Made by a program: the position numbers and the translations under genes. 64,000 bases of DNA, from positions 1-64,000 of the forward strand of contig JBDUDK010000052.1 in the NCBI GenBank assembly GCA_040002995.1, read 5' to 3'. Under the pieces are notes generated by a model. It saw nothing but the letters and a program-made list of their open reading frames with translations, ran no database searches and was not told the DNA's origin. Each line of letters starts with the position of its first letter. The stretch's first letter is position 1. Source of the DNA: JBDUDK01 sp040002995 (lineage in GTDB: Bacteria; Actinomycetota; Acidimicrobiia; Acidimicrobiales; Ilumatobacteraceae). Shown piece after piece: positions 33,596 to 41,818 of this stretch.

Positions 33596-35164
33596 ATGAC
33601 CATCACCGAGACAAGACCAGAGACGGCCGACGCTGGCGACAGCACGACCGACCCTCGGGGCGTGGTCGTCGGGTGGGTGACGACGGGCGATCACAAGCGC
33701 ATCGGCCGGTTGTACATCGCGGCGTCCCTGGCGTTCATCGCGGGCGCGCTGGTGATCTCGTGCCTGCTCGGCTTCGAGCGCGCCTCGACCAGCGGCACGT
33801 TCCTAAGGGCCGACTCTATTGGTCAGCTGTTTTCGCTTTCGAGTATCGGCGCGGTGTTCCTGGGTGTCGTACCGCTCCTCATCGGCATCGCGGTCTACGT
33901 CGTGCCGCTGCAGGTCGGGGCCCGGACCATCGCCTATCCCCGCGCCGCGGCCGCGTCGTTCTGGGTGTGGCTCATCGGTTCGGGAATGTTAATCGTGGCG
34001 TACGCGGCCAACGGTGGGCCCGGCGGCGGCAAGGAATCGGCGGTCGATCTGTTCACCCTCGCCTATGGCCTGGTGCTGCTCGGTCTCTTGACCGCGGCGG
34101 TCTGCGTGGCGAGCACCGTGCTCGTTCTGCGCGCTCCCGGCATGCGCCTCGAGATGGTGCCGGCGTTTACGTGGGCCTCGCTCGTGCAGGCCGTCATGTT
34201 GCTGCTGACAGTGCCCGTCCTGCTGGCGAACCTCATCTATCTGTACGTCGATCATCGCTACGCACGATCCGCATTCGGCGGCAACTTCGGTATGGGTGCC
34301 TACATTGCGTGGGCCACGCGTCAGCCGCAGACCTACCTTTACGCCGTCCCCGTACTGGGGTTCGTCGCCGAGGTGGTGCCGGTCTTCGCGCGGGCTCGCC
34401 TCGCGATGCATTCAGTCGTGCTCTTTGCGATCGGTCTCGCGGGGCTTCTCGGCTTCGGGGCGTTCACCCAGGCCCAGTTCGCCGCCGGCTACAGCCATCA
34501 GGCGCTGAACATCATCATGAGCTTGGCCGCTCCCGTCCCGCCCCTTCTCGTGCTGGGGGTGTGTGCGCTCACACTGCGCGCCCACCGACCCAAGCTCGCC
34601 GCGCCGCTCGTCTTTGGCCTGACCGCGGCGGTGATGTACCTGGCGGGCACGGCCATGGGCGCCTTCACCTTCTTTCCGAAGCTGCACCTCGTCAACACAG
34701 TCTGGGAGGAGGCCCATTTCGACTACGTGGTTTTCGGGGGCCTGCTCGCCGGACTCGGCGCGCTGACGTACTGGGCGCCCAAGATGTCGGGCCGGCTGGT
34801 CGCCGACCGCCGCCTGCTGGGGCTTGGCCTGCTCGGGTTCGTGGCGCTCGCCGCCTTCGCGCTTCCCCAGGTGATCAACGGCATCATCCACCAGCCGCTG
34901 GCCACGGTCGATTTCACCACCGGCAACGAACCGCTCAACCTGGTGTCGGGTATCGGGGCGGTTGTCTTGGCCCTCGTCGTGCTCGGCGTCGCCGCGGTCA
35001 TTCTGAACGGCGCCCGTCGCGGGGACGAAAGCGGTGCCGACCCATGGGGCGGCCACACCCTCGAATGGGCCACGACATCACCGCCGCCACCCGCGAACTT
35101 CAGCCAGCCGATCGGCGTTGTGGAGTCTGAACGGCCTCTGCTCGACCAACAGGAGGGCTCGTGA
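33596..35164 (+). CDS. Haem-copper oxidase subunit I paralogue lacking metal ligands ('ghost' CtaD)
   Basis: A 522-residue polytopic protein clearly homologous to CtaD along its length: WVTTGDHKRIGRLY, YVVPLQVGARTIAYPR, RAPGMRLEMVPAFTW and AHFDYVVFGG, ending in DPWGGHTLEWATTSPPPPANF. Aligned to the intact CtaD in this operon, five of six metal-ligand histidines are replaced: H94 by S82, H272 by Q243, H321 and H322 by Q292 and A293, H409 by D376; only H374 (haem a3 position) and Y247 remain. The proton-path residues D123, E274 and K350 are also lost (T111, Q245, no Lys). The frame is intact and overlaps the next gene, so it looks maintained, not decayed. It probably cannot reduce oxygen. Confidence 0.88.
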   Translation: MTITETRPETADAGDSTTDPRGVVVGWVTTGDHKRIGRLYIAASLAFIAGALVISCLLGFERASTSGTFLRADSIGQLFSLSSIGAVFLGVVPLLIGIAVYVVPLQVGARTIAYPRAAAASFWVWLIGSGMLIVAYAANGGPGGGKESAVDLFTLAYGLVLLGLLTAAVCVASTVLVLRAPGMRLEMVPAFTWASLVQAVMLLLTVPVLLANLIYLYVDHRYARSAFGGNFGMGAYIAWATRQPQTYLYAVPVLGFVAEVVPVFARARLAMHSVVLFAIGLAGLLGFGAFTQAQFAAGYSHQALNIIMSLAAPVPPLLVLGVCALTLRAHRPKLAAPLVFGLTAAVMYLAGTAMGAFTFFPKLHLVNTVWEEAHFDYVVFGGLLAGLGALTYWAPKMSGRLVADRRLLGLGLLGFVALAAFALPQVINGIIHQPLATVDFTTGNEPLNLVSGIGAVVLALVVLGVAAVILNGARRGDESGADPWGGHTLEWATTSPPPPANFSQPIGVVESERPLLDQQEGS

Positions 35165-35757
35165 TGCTCGCGCTGCCCCCGGCGCCTGCGCCGCCTCGGC
35201 CGCGGCTGTTGCTGGTAGGAACCGCACTCGTTTGCGCCGCCGGGTCGATGTTGTTCACGGGCCTGCTCGCGATCTATCTGCAGGCCCGAGAGACGGCGGG
35301 GGGCACCACCGCCGCGTGGTTCCCGCGTGGCGTACAGGTGCCCGAGATCGCGGCCAACATCTTGGTGATCACCATGATCGGCGCGGTCATCGTTGCCAGC
35401 TGGGCCGTCTATGCCGTCCGGAGGGGTGCTCGTACTGACGCCTACGTCGCCCTTGCGGCACTGGCGATCTTCGGTATCGCGGTCCTCAACGCTCAGGTCT
35501 ACATCTGGCGCCAAATGAAGGTCGGCCTGCTCAAACCGGCCGGGCAGCCGTTCCCGCTCTACTTCTATTCGACTACAGGCACGCTGTTTGCTGCATTGCT
35601 CACGGGCATCGTCTTCACCGCCGTGGTGGTGTTTCGTACCCTCGGGGGCCATTCGACGCCGAAGGACTCCGAAGGCCTCATGGCCCTCACGCTGTACTGG
35701 TATTTCCTTGCCGCCGCGACCGTCGCGGTGTGGTTCGTCGTCTACGTGAACAAGTAA
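35164..35757 (+). CDS. Cytochrome oxidase subunit III-like protein, partner of the ghost subunit I
   Basis: A 197-residue membrane protein with five apparent spans that aligns with CtaE of the same operon: GSMLFTGLLAIYL, NAQVYIWRQMKVGL, YFYSTTGTLFAALLTGIVF and LTLYWYFLAAATVAVWFVVYV. Residues normally conserved in subunit III are changed: the Glu of QVYE is Ile, TGFHG is TGTLF and YWHFVD is YWYFLA. The ATG at 35164 is favoured over GTG 35161 because AGGAGGG (35151-35157) is then well spaced; either way it overlaps the ghost subunit I stop. This pairing implies a parallel membrane complex. Confidence 0.8.
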   Translation: MLALPPAPAPPRPRLLLVGTALVCAAGSMLFTGLLAIYLQARETAGGTTAAWFPRGVQVPEIAANILVITMIGAVIVASWAVYAVRRGARTDAYVALAALAIFGIAVLNAQVYIWRQMKVGLLKPAGQPFPLYFYSTTGTLFAALLTGIVFTAVVVFRTLGGHSTPKDSEGLMALTLYWYFLAAATVAVWFVVYVNK

Positions 35758-35765
35758 GGCGATTG

Positions 35766-36821
35766 ATGTTCACCACCGGATCGAAGCTGTTCTTCGGATA
35801 TGCGGCACTGGCGCTCGCGTCCGCACTCGTGTTCGCGATCGGGAGCGAGCACGAGTCGTGGCTGTTCGCTGTCTTCGTCCTCGTGTCTTTGGCGGCGACG
35901 ACGGCGTTTCTCGGTGTGATCGTCGTGGCATTTCGCGATGGGGCGGTCGAGACGGGCGCGGTCGAGGCGGTCTCAGCGGCTGACGCCGAAGGCACGGCGG
36001 GCGGCAATGGTGTGGCCCCGACCCCGTGGCCTCTCGTGGTCGCGTTCGGTCTCGGCCTCATCGCCGTCGGTGTCGTGACCGACTCACGGTATTTCGTGGG
36101 CGGCATCATCGTTTTGGTCGCCGCGATCATCGAGTGGATGGTGGCGGCCTGGGCCGACCGCGCGTCGGCCGATCCTGAATACAACCGCTCCCTGCGCGCC
36201 CGCTTCCTGCATCCGATCGAGTTCCCCCTCGCCGGATTGCTCGTCGCCGGCCTGGTCATCTACGGCTTCTCACGCGTCATGCTCGCTATCTCGAGAAACG
36301 GCTCGTTCATCGCGTTCACCGGAATCGGTGTCTTGGTACTGGGCGCCGGTGTGCTCGTGGCGCTGCGGCCGCAGCTCGGGCGTCGTGTCGTGTCATCGAT
36401 CCTCGCTCTCGGCGCCGCGGGCCTGCTCGTGGCCGGCATCGTCTCGGCCGTCAACGGCGAGCGCAACTTCGACGAGGAGCGGGCGGAGGCGGCCCCGAAT
36501 GCGGTCTCCGACCCAGCGAATACGTTCGCCACGCTGACGTTGTCCGACGGCGGATTCAACGTGAACAAACTTCAGGTCGGGAAGGCGGCGACCGCGAACA
36601 TCTTGGTGCACAACAACGCGTCGGAGCCCGCCACGTTCGTCGTGGATGGTCGTTACAAGGACGCCACGGGAGCCAGCAAGGGCACGGTATTCAGCACGAA
36701 ACCAATCAAGCCGGGTAAGACCGGTTTGCTGACGATCCGGCTCACTCGATCGGGCGCCTACCCGTACACGGCGCAATTCGAAAACGGAACCTCCGTCAGC
36801 GGCACGTTGACGGCGCCGTGA
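35766..36821 (+). CDS. Membrane protein with subunit IV-like spans and a ligand-less cupredoxin-like tail
   Basis: A 351-residue protein with about seven membrane spans, then an extracytoplasmic domain from about residue 245. The segment TPWPLVVAFGLGLIAVGVV...IEWMVAAWADRA resembles the two-span subunit IV-like end of the neighbouring CtaD. The tail (FNVNKLQVGKAATANILVHN to YPYTAQFENGTSVSGTLTAP) looks like a cupredoxin beta-sandwich but has no Cys, Met or suitably placed His for copper. It lies between the ghost subunits and ctaC, starting 8 bases after the former and overlapping the latter. It could stand in for a subunit II in the ghost complex; this is inference. Confidence 0.65.
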   Translation: MFTTGSKLFFGYAALALASALVFAIGSEHESWLFAVFVLVSLAATTAFLGVIVVAFRDGAVETGAVEAVSAADAEGTAGGNGVAPTPWPLVVAFGLGLIAVGVVTDSRYFVGGIIVLVAAIIEWMVAAWADRASADPEYNRSLRARFLHPIEFPLAGLLVAGLVIYGFSRVMLAISRNGSFIAFTGIGVLVLGAGVLVALRPQLGRRVVSSILALGAAGLLVAGIVSAVNGERNFDEERAEAAPNAVSDPANTFATLTLSDGGFNVNKLQVGKAATANILVHNNASEPATFVVDGRYKDATGASKGTVFSTKPIKPGKTGLLTIRLTRSGAYPYTAQFENGTSVSGTLTAP

Positions 36822-37981
36822 TGACATCAGGGTTTCGGGCTCGGCGCCATGCTGCGCCTACCATCGAACCCGTGCGCTCCCGTCCCCGCCGCGTCGCCGT
36901 CGCCGGTGTCGCCCTGCTCGGTCTGGTGCTGGCGGGCTGCGCGAACAAGGGGCCCGAGTCGACCTTCCGGCCCGAAGGAAAGTACGCGCAAAAGATCGAC
37001 AATCTGGCCCGGCCGTGGTTCTACATCGCCGGTGTCGTGGGCTTGTTGGTGTTCGGCGTGGTGGTCTACATCATCTTCAAGTACCGCGCTCGCGCGGGCG
37101 ACGAGCGAGTGCCGCGTCAACTCCACGGCAACACACCGCTCGAGATCATGTGGACCGCGGCACCCGCGGTGCTGCTGACTGTGATGGCGTACTTCACCGT
37201 GACCACGGTGATCAGCGTGAACAAGACGGCTAAGTCCCCGATGGTCATCGAGGTCTACGGCCAGCAGTGGTGGTGGGAGTACGACTACACGGGTCCCTAC
37301 GCAGGCATCGTCACCGCTACCGATCTCGTTATTCCGGCCAAGACCGAGATCCAGTTGAAGATCTCTTCGCGCGATGTCGTGCACTCCTATTGGCTTCCCC
37401 GCCTCAACGGCAAGCGCGACGCCGTTCCCGGTCGCACCCAGCCGATGAACATCGAGGCCGACACGCCGGGCGTCTACATGGGTCAGTGCACCGAGTTCTG
37501 CGGCCTGTCACACGCCAACATGCGCGAGCGCGTCATCGTGCTTTCGGAAGCCGACTTCGCGACGTGGGCGGCCAACCAACTCAAGCCTGCGGCCGCCCCC
37601 ACCGATGCGGCGGCCGTGCGGGGCGCCCAGTCGTTCGCGCAGAGATGTTCGAGCTGCCACCAGATCAACGGTTCGTATGTCGACGCGGCGGGCAAGACCG
37701 TGCAGTTCGCGCCGGTCGACGCCTCGGTCTCGTTGGTATCGGGGGTGGCACCGAACCTCACGCACCTGATGAGCCGCGGCGTTTTCGCGGGCGGTACTTA
37801 CGATCTCCATGTCGACGGCGATCCGGCGAAGCCGCTGAACCGCCCTGACCTCGAGGCCTGGCTGCGCAACCCCAGCAGCCGCAAACCCATGGCACCCGAC
37901 GAGCGCCGAGGCATGCCCAACCTCGGACTCACCGAGAGCCAGATCGATGATCTGATCGCCTACCTCTCGACGTTGAAGTAG
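36821..37981 (+). CDS. ctaC: Cytochrome c oxidase subunit II, caa3 type
   Basis: The electron-entry subunit of the oxidase, about 386 residues. A lipobox (LVLAGC, C40) predicts a lipoprotein; two spans follow (FYIAGVVGLLVFGVVVYIIF; LEIMWTAAPAVLLTVMAYFTV). The CuA site is complete: His in VVHSYW and CTEFCGLSHANM. A C-terminal fused cytochrome c domain has CSSCH and an axial Met (RKPMAPDERRGMP), making this caa3-type. The ATG at 36821 overlaps the previous stop; the GTG at 36872 would give a more usual short signal peptide, so the start is uncertain. Confidence 0.95.
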   Translation: MTSGFRARRHAAPTIEPVRSRPRRVAVAGVALLGLVLAGCANKGPESTFRPEGKYAQKIDNLARPWFYIAGVVGLLVFGVVVYIIFKYRARAGDERVPRQLHGNTPLEIMWTAAPAVLLTVMAYFTVTTVISVNKTAKSPMVIEVYGQQWWWEYDYTGPYAGIVTATDLVIPAKTEIQLKISSRDVVHSYWLPRLNGKRDAVPGRTQPMNIEADTPGVYMGQCTEFCGLSHANMRERVIVLSEADFATWAANQLKPAAAPTDAAAVRGAQSFAQRCSSCHQINGSYVDAAGKTVQFAPVDASVSLVSGVAPNLTHLMSRGVFAGGTYDLHVDGDPAKPLNRPDLEAWLRNPSSRKPMAPDERRGMPNLGLTESQIDDLIAYLSTLK

Positions 37982-37993
37982 GAGACGAGCTCT

Positions 37994-39958
37994 ATGGCCA
38001 TCATTGAGAGGAAGCCGTCGCTGGAGCTGGCGCCCGCTGGTGGCGTCACGCCGAGGGCGGCCGCCGGCGTCTTCGCGCGACCGACTTCGGAGACGGGTTG
38101 GAAGAGCTGGGTCACCACCATCGACCACAAGAAGATCGGGATCCTGTACGGGGTATCGGCGCTGTTCTTCTTCCTCGTGGGTGGGGTCGAGGCGCTGCTG
38201 ATCCGTCTGCAGTTGGCGCAACCCAACGGCAAGATCCTGGGTGCCCACACCTACAACGAAATGTTCACGATGCACGGCACCACGATGATCTTCCTGTTCG
38301 TGATGCCGATGGCCGCAGCGTTCGGCAACTACATGGTGCCCTTGCAGATCGGCGCCCGCGATGTCGCGTTCCCGCGCCTGAACGCGTTCGGGTTCTGGTG
38401 TTTCCTCTTCGGTGGCTGCTTCCTCTATCTGTCGTGGTTCTTCGGCGGTGCCCCCGACGGGGGTTGGTTCGCCTACGCGCCGAATACCGGCTCGTTGTTC
38501 TCGAGCAGCCACGGCATGGACTTCTACGCGCTCGGGCTCCAGATCACCGGTATCGCCTCGCTTACGGGTGCCATCAACCTGATCGTGACGATCCTCAACA
38601 TGCGCGCGCCGGGTATGACCCTCATGAAGATGCCGATCTTCACGTGGATGGTCTTGGTCGTCCAGTTTCTGCTCGTGTTCGCCATCCCGGTGATCTCGGT
38701 CGCGCTGTTCCTGCTTCTGTTCTGGAGGCAGTTCGGCGCCAGGTTCTTCGATCCGGGGTCGGGTGGTGATCCGCTCCTTTGGCAGCACCTGTTCTGGTTA
38801 TTTGGCCACCCGGAGGTGTACGTCCTGATCTTGCCCAGCTTCGGCATCGTGTCGGAGGTGCTGCCGGTCTTCTCGAAAAAACCGCTGTTCGGGTATCCGT
38901 TCGTGGTGTTCTCCGGTGTGGCCATCGGCTTCATGGGGTGGGGGGTCTGGGCGCACCACATGTTCGCCTCGGGCATCGGGCCGATCTCCGTTGCGGTCTT
39001 CTCGGCGACCACGATGTTCATCGCGGTTCCCACCGGCGTGAAGATCATCAACTGGCTGGCCACGATGTGGGGCGGCAAGTTGCAGTTCACGACGGCGATG
39101 CATTTCGCGATCGGCCTCGTGGTGATGTTCACGATAGGCGGCCTGTCGGGAGTCACTCACGCCATCTCACCCTCCGATACGCAGCAGACCGACACCTATT
39201 ACATCGTCGCCCACTTCCACTACGTGCTGTTCGGCGGCGCCGTCCTCGGCCTGTTCGCCGGCTTCTTCTACTGGTGGCCGAAGGTGTTTGGCCGCATGCT
39301 CGACGAGCGTCTCGGCAAGATCACGTTCTGGCTGATGCTCATCGGCCTAAACCTCACGTTCGGACCGATGCACATCGTCGGATTGCAGGGCCAACCTCGG
39401 CGCCAGTACCACTACGCCACCGGCCTGGGCTTCGACATGTGGAACGTCATCGAGACGATCGGGGCGTTCACGATCGCCTCTGGGGTCGGGTTGTTCGTCA
39501 TCAACGCCATCAAGAGTCGCAAGGGGCCCAAGGCTGCTCTCGACCCGTGGGACGCGCGTTCGCTCGAGTGGCTCTCGTCCAACCCACCGCCTCCCCACAA
39601 CTACGACTCCACCCCCACGGTGCATTCGATCGACGAGTTCTTCCACCGCAAGTACGAGGAGGACGAAGCAGGCGAGCTGAAGAAGGTGGCCACGGCCGAA
39701 GAGCTCTATGAAAAGCGGGTGATCGACGAGCACATCCACATGCCGTCACCGTCGTATTGGCCGATCGTCGTGGCGTTCGGACTGCCCGTCGTGGCCGCCG
39801 GCCTGATCTTCAGCCGCTGGTTCTCGGTGGTCGGTGGGCTCACCGTGTTGCTCGGTCTCTACGCGTGGGCGCTGGAACCGGCTACCGCCCCTGAGCTGCC
39901 CGATCAACACCATGACCCGGAGGGGCCGGCCAGCACGGAGGTGGCCACCGTTGGCTGA
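37994..39958 (+). CDS. ctaD: Cytochrome c oxidase subunit I with subunit IV-like C-terminal extension
   Basis: The catalytic subunit reducing O2 and pumping protons. All metal ligands are present: H94 (MHGTTMIF), H272 with Y276 (GHPEVY), H321-H322 (WAHHMF), H407 and H409 (AHFHY). D-path D123, E274 and K-path K350 are intact. After the usual twelve spans (to about residue 515) a further region ends in two more spans (SYWPIVVAFGLPVVAAGLIF; VVGGLTVLLGLYAWAL), like subunit IV. The total is 654 residues. GGAG lies nine bases before the ATG. The end overlaps ctaE by eight bases. Confidence 0.97.
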   Translation: MAIIERKPSLELAPAGGVTPRAAAGVFARPTSETGWKSWVTTIDHKKIGILYGVSALFFFLVGGVEALLIRLQLAQPNGKILGAHTYNEMFTMHGTTMIFLFVMPMAAAFGNYMVPLQIGARDVAFPRLNAFGFWCFLFGGCFLYLSWFFGGAPDGGWFAYAPNTGSLFSSSHGMDFYALGLQITGIASLTGAINLIVTILNMRAPGMTLMKMPIFTWMVLVVQFLLVFAIPVISVALFLLLFWRQFGARFFDPGSGGDPLLWQHLFWLFGHPEVYVLILPSFGIVSEVLPVFSKKPLFGYPFVVFSGVAIGFMGWGVWAHHMFASGIGPISVAVFSATTMFIAVPTGVKIINWLATMWGGKLQFTTAMHFAIGLVVMFTIGGLSGVTHAISPSDTQQTDTYYIVAHFHYVLFGGAVLGLFAGFFYWWPKVFGRMLDERLGKITFWLMLIGLNLTFGPMHIVGLQGQPRRQYHYATGLGFDMWNVIETIGAFTIASGVGLFVINAIKSRKGPKAALDPWDARSLEWLSSNPPPPHNYDSTPTVHSIDEFFHRKYEEDEAGELKKVATAEELYEKRVIDEHIHMPSPSYWPIVVAFGLPVVAAGLIFSRWFSVVGGLTVLLGLYAWALEPATAPELPDQHHDPEGPASTEVATVG

Positions 39959-40550
39959 CACCACCGTGCACGCGCCGGTGGTGCACCACACCTCCACCGG
40001 GCTGTCGCACACGAAACTCGCGATGTGGTTGTTCCTCGGCTCTGACTGCCTGCTGTTTGGCGGCCTCATCTCCACCTACATGCTCTACCGCGGCCGCACG
40101 AACGGAGGACCGAGCGGGCGCGACGTGTTCGATATCCCGTTCACGTCGATCAGCTCGTTCGTGTTGCTCATGAGCTCACTCACGATGGTGCTCGCCGTGA
40201 CATCGTCGGCCCGCGGCGACTGGCGGAGCTCTCGTGTGTGGCTCATGACCACGGCCCTGCTCGGCGCCACCTTCGTCGGCGGCCAGGTCTATGAGTTCAC
40301 CGCGTTCTACCGCGGAGGCCTCGGCTACACCACGAACCTGTTCGGCTCGAGCTTTTACACACTCACCGGCTTTCACGGCGCCCACGTAACGGTCGGCATC
40401 ATCATGTTGTTGTCGCTTTACGTCGGCACGATGAAGGGCGACATCGGCCCCGACCGCGCGGAGACCATCGAGATCATCGGCCTGTACTGGCACTTCGTCG
40501 ACATCGTGTGGATCGTGATCTTCACCCTCGTCTACCTGTTGCCGGCCTGA
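39951..40550 (+). CDS. ctaE: Cytochrome c oxidase subunit III
   Basis: A 199-residue subunit III with five spans. Family residues are intact: the Glu in GGQVYEF, TGFHGAHVTVGI and GLYWHFVDIVWIVIF. The TTG at 39951 is chosen because GGAGGTGG (39937-39944) is correctly spaced and the frame upstream lies inside ctaD. It begins before the ctaD stop, so translation is coupled. It gives a useful reference for the degenerate subunit III-like protein encoded at 35164. Confidence 0.95.
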   Translation: MADTTVHAPVVHHTSTGLSHTKLAMWLFLGSDCLLFGGLISTYMLYRGRTNGGPSGRDVFDIPFTSISSFVLLMSSLTMVLAVTSSARGDWRSSRVWLMTTALLGATFVGGQVYEFTAFYRGGLGYTTNLFGSSFYTLTGFHGAHVTVGIIMLLSLYVGTMKGDIGPDRAETIEIIGLYWHFVDIVWIVIFTLVYLLPA

Positions 40551-40560
40551 GGAGACGCTT

Positions 40561-40890
40561 GTGAGCACCGCCGCCGCGGAGACCGACTCCATCCCCGAGG
40601 TGCACACGGGGGAACGCCCGCACCCCCACGACATCTTCTACGTGAAGATCGCGCTCGCCCTCGCGGCGATGACCGGGCTCGAGGTATCGACCTACTTCGC
40701 CAACTTCGGCGGGTTCCAGTTGCCCGTGCTGCTCATCTTGATGGCGGTGAAGTTTGTGATGGTCGTGTTGTTCTTCATGCACCTGCGGTTCGATTCGCCG
40801 ATCTTCGGGCGACTGTTCTGGACGGGTCTCATCCTCGCCCTTCTCGTGTACATCGCCGCGCTCAGCACGTTCCAGTTCTGGTCGTCGTGA
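40561..40890 (+). CDS. ctaF: Cytochrome c oxidase subunit IV
   Basis: A 109-residue protein of the prokaryotic cytochrome oxidase subunit IV family, with three spans: IALALAAMTGLEVSTYF, LLILMAVKFVMVVLFFMHLRF and LFWTGLILALLVYIAALSTF. FFMHLRFD is characteristic. The GTG start follows GGAGACGCTT directly. It is redundant in type with the subunit IV-like extension on CtaD, so this organism carries both. Confidence 0.93.
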   Translation: MSTAAAETDSIPEVHTGERPHPHDIFYVKIALALAAMTGLEVSTYFANFGGFQLPVLLILMAVKFVMVVLFFMHLRFDSPIFGRLFWTGLILALLVYIAALSTFQFWSS

Positions 40891-40903
40891 ACCGAGACAT
40901 CGG

Positions 40904-41818
40904 GTGCTCGCCGTCGTAAACGCCTGGGCCTTCCAGCCGCACCCGGAGGTTTGGCTCCTCGTCGGCGGCCTGATCGCGGGTTACGTCTATATGGTGCGCA
41001 GGGTCGGCCCACAGGCGGTCCCCGCCGGGCATCCGATCGTGACGCGAAGGAACGTCGCGTGCGCGATGGCGGGCATCGCCCTTCTCTGGGTGGCGAGCGA
41101 CTGGCCGATGCACGACGTGGGCGAGCGCTACCTCTACAGCGTGCACATGCTCCAGCACATGATTTTCGCCTACTTCATGCCGCCATTGCTGCTGTTGGCC
41201 ATACCCGAGTGGATGGCTCGTCTGCTCGTCGGCGAGGGTCGCACGTACACCGCCATGCGTTGGCTCACTCGTCCGGTTGTAGCGGCCGTGCTGTTCAACC
41301 TCGTGGTGATGGTCACACACGTGCCTGCCGTCGTGAACCATTCGGTCGCGAGCGGGCCCTTGCACTACGGCCTGCACGCGCTGCTCGTCGTGTCGGCTCT
41401 CTGTATGTGGATGCCTCTGTGTGGCCCGCTTCCGGAACTCCGCATGACGGCCGCCGGGAAGATGATCTATCTGTTCGCCCAGTCGATCGTGCCCACCGTC
41501 CCGGCCGGTTGGTTGACGTTTGCCGAGGGGGCCGTCTACAAGAGCTACACGAAGGCGCCGGTGCGAGTGTTCAGCCTTTCTGTAACCGACGACCAGCAAC
41601 TAGCCGGCGCGATCATGAAGGTCGGCGGCTCCGTTTTCTTGTGGACGATCATCGTGGTGTTGTTCTTCACGCGGTTTGCCAAGAACTGGGAGGCCGACAA
41701 CAGCTACCGGCGCCGGATCCCGGACGCCGAGGTCGTCGGCAACGACGAGGTGACGCTCACCTACGACGAGGTCACGCGCGCGTTCGACACCGTGCCGGCG
41801 CCATCCGAGCCGAAGTAG
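40904..41818 (+). CDS. ctaG: caa3 oxidase assembly factor CtaG
   Basis: A 304-residue membrane protein of the Caa3_CtaG family, thought to help insert copper into caa3 oxidase. Histidine- and methionine-rich spans are typical: WPMHDVGERYLYSVHMLQHM, VVMVTHVPAVVNHSV, LHYGLHALLVVSALCMWMPL. The C-terminal 60 residues are hydrophilic and probably cytoplasmic. The GTG start is 13 bases after ctaF. It ends the respiratory operon and abuts the convergent ABC permease with no space between stops. Confidence 0.9.
   Translation: MLAVVNAWAFQPHPEVWLLVGGLIAGYVYMVRRVGPQAVPAGHPIVTRRNVACAMAGIALLWVASDWPMHDVGERYLYSVHMLQHMIFAYFMPPLLLLAIPEWMARLLVGEGRTYTAMRWLTRPVVAAVLFNLVVMVTHVPAVVNHSVASGPLHYGLHALLVVSALCMWMPLCGPLPELRMTAAGKMIYLFAQSIVPTVPAGWLTFAEGAVYKSYTKAPVRVFSLSVTDDQQLAGAIMKVGGSVFLWTIIVVLFFTRFAKNWEADNSYRRRIPDAEVVGNDEVTLTYDEVTRAFDTVPAPSEPK

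Noticed and set aside
33596..35164. Alternative reading of the ghost subunit I as nitric oxide reductase or cbb3 subunit I
   Set aside because: Both of those families keep the six histidines. This protein has lost five of them and aligns best with CtaD of the same operon, including the C-terminal DPWxxxxLEW motif.
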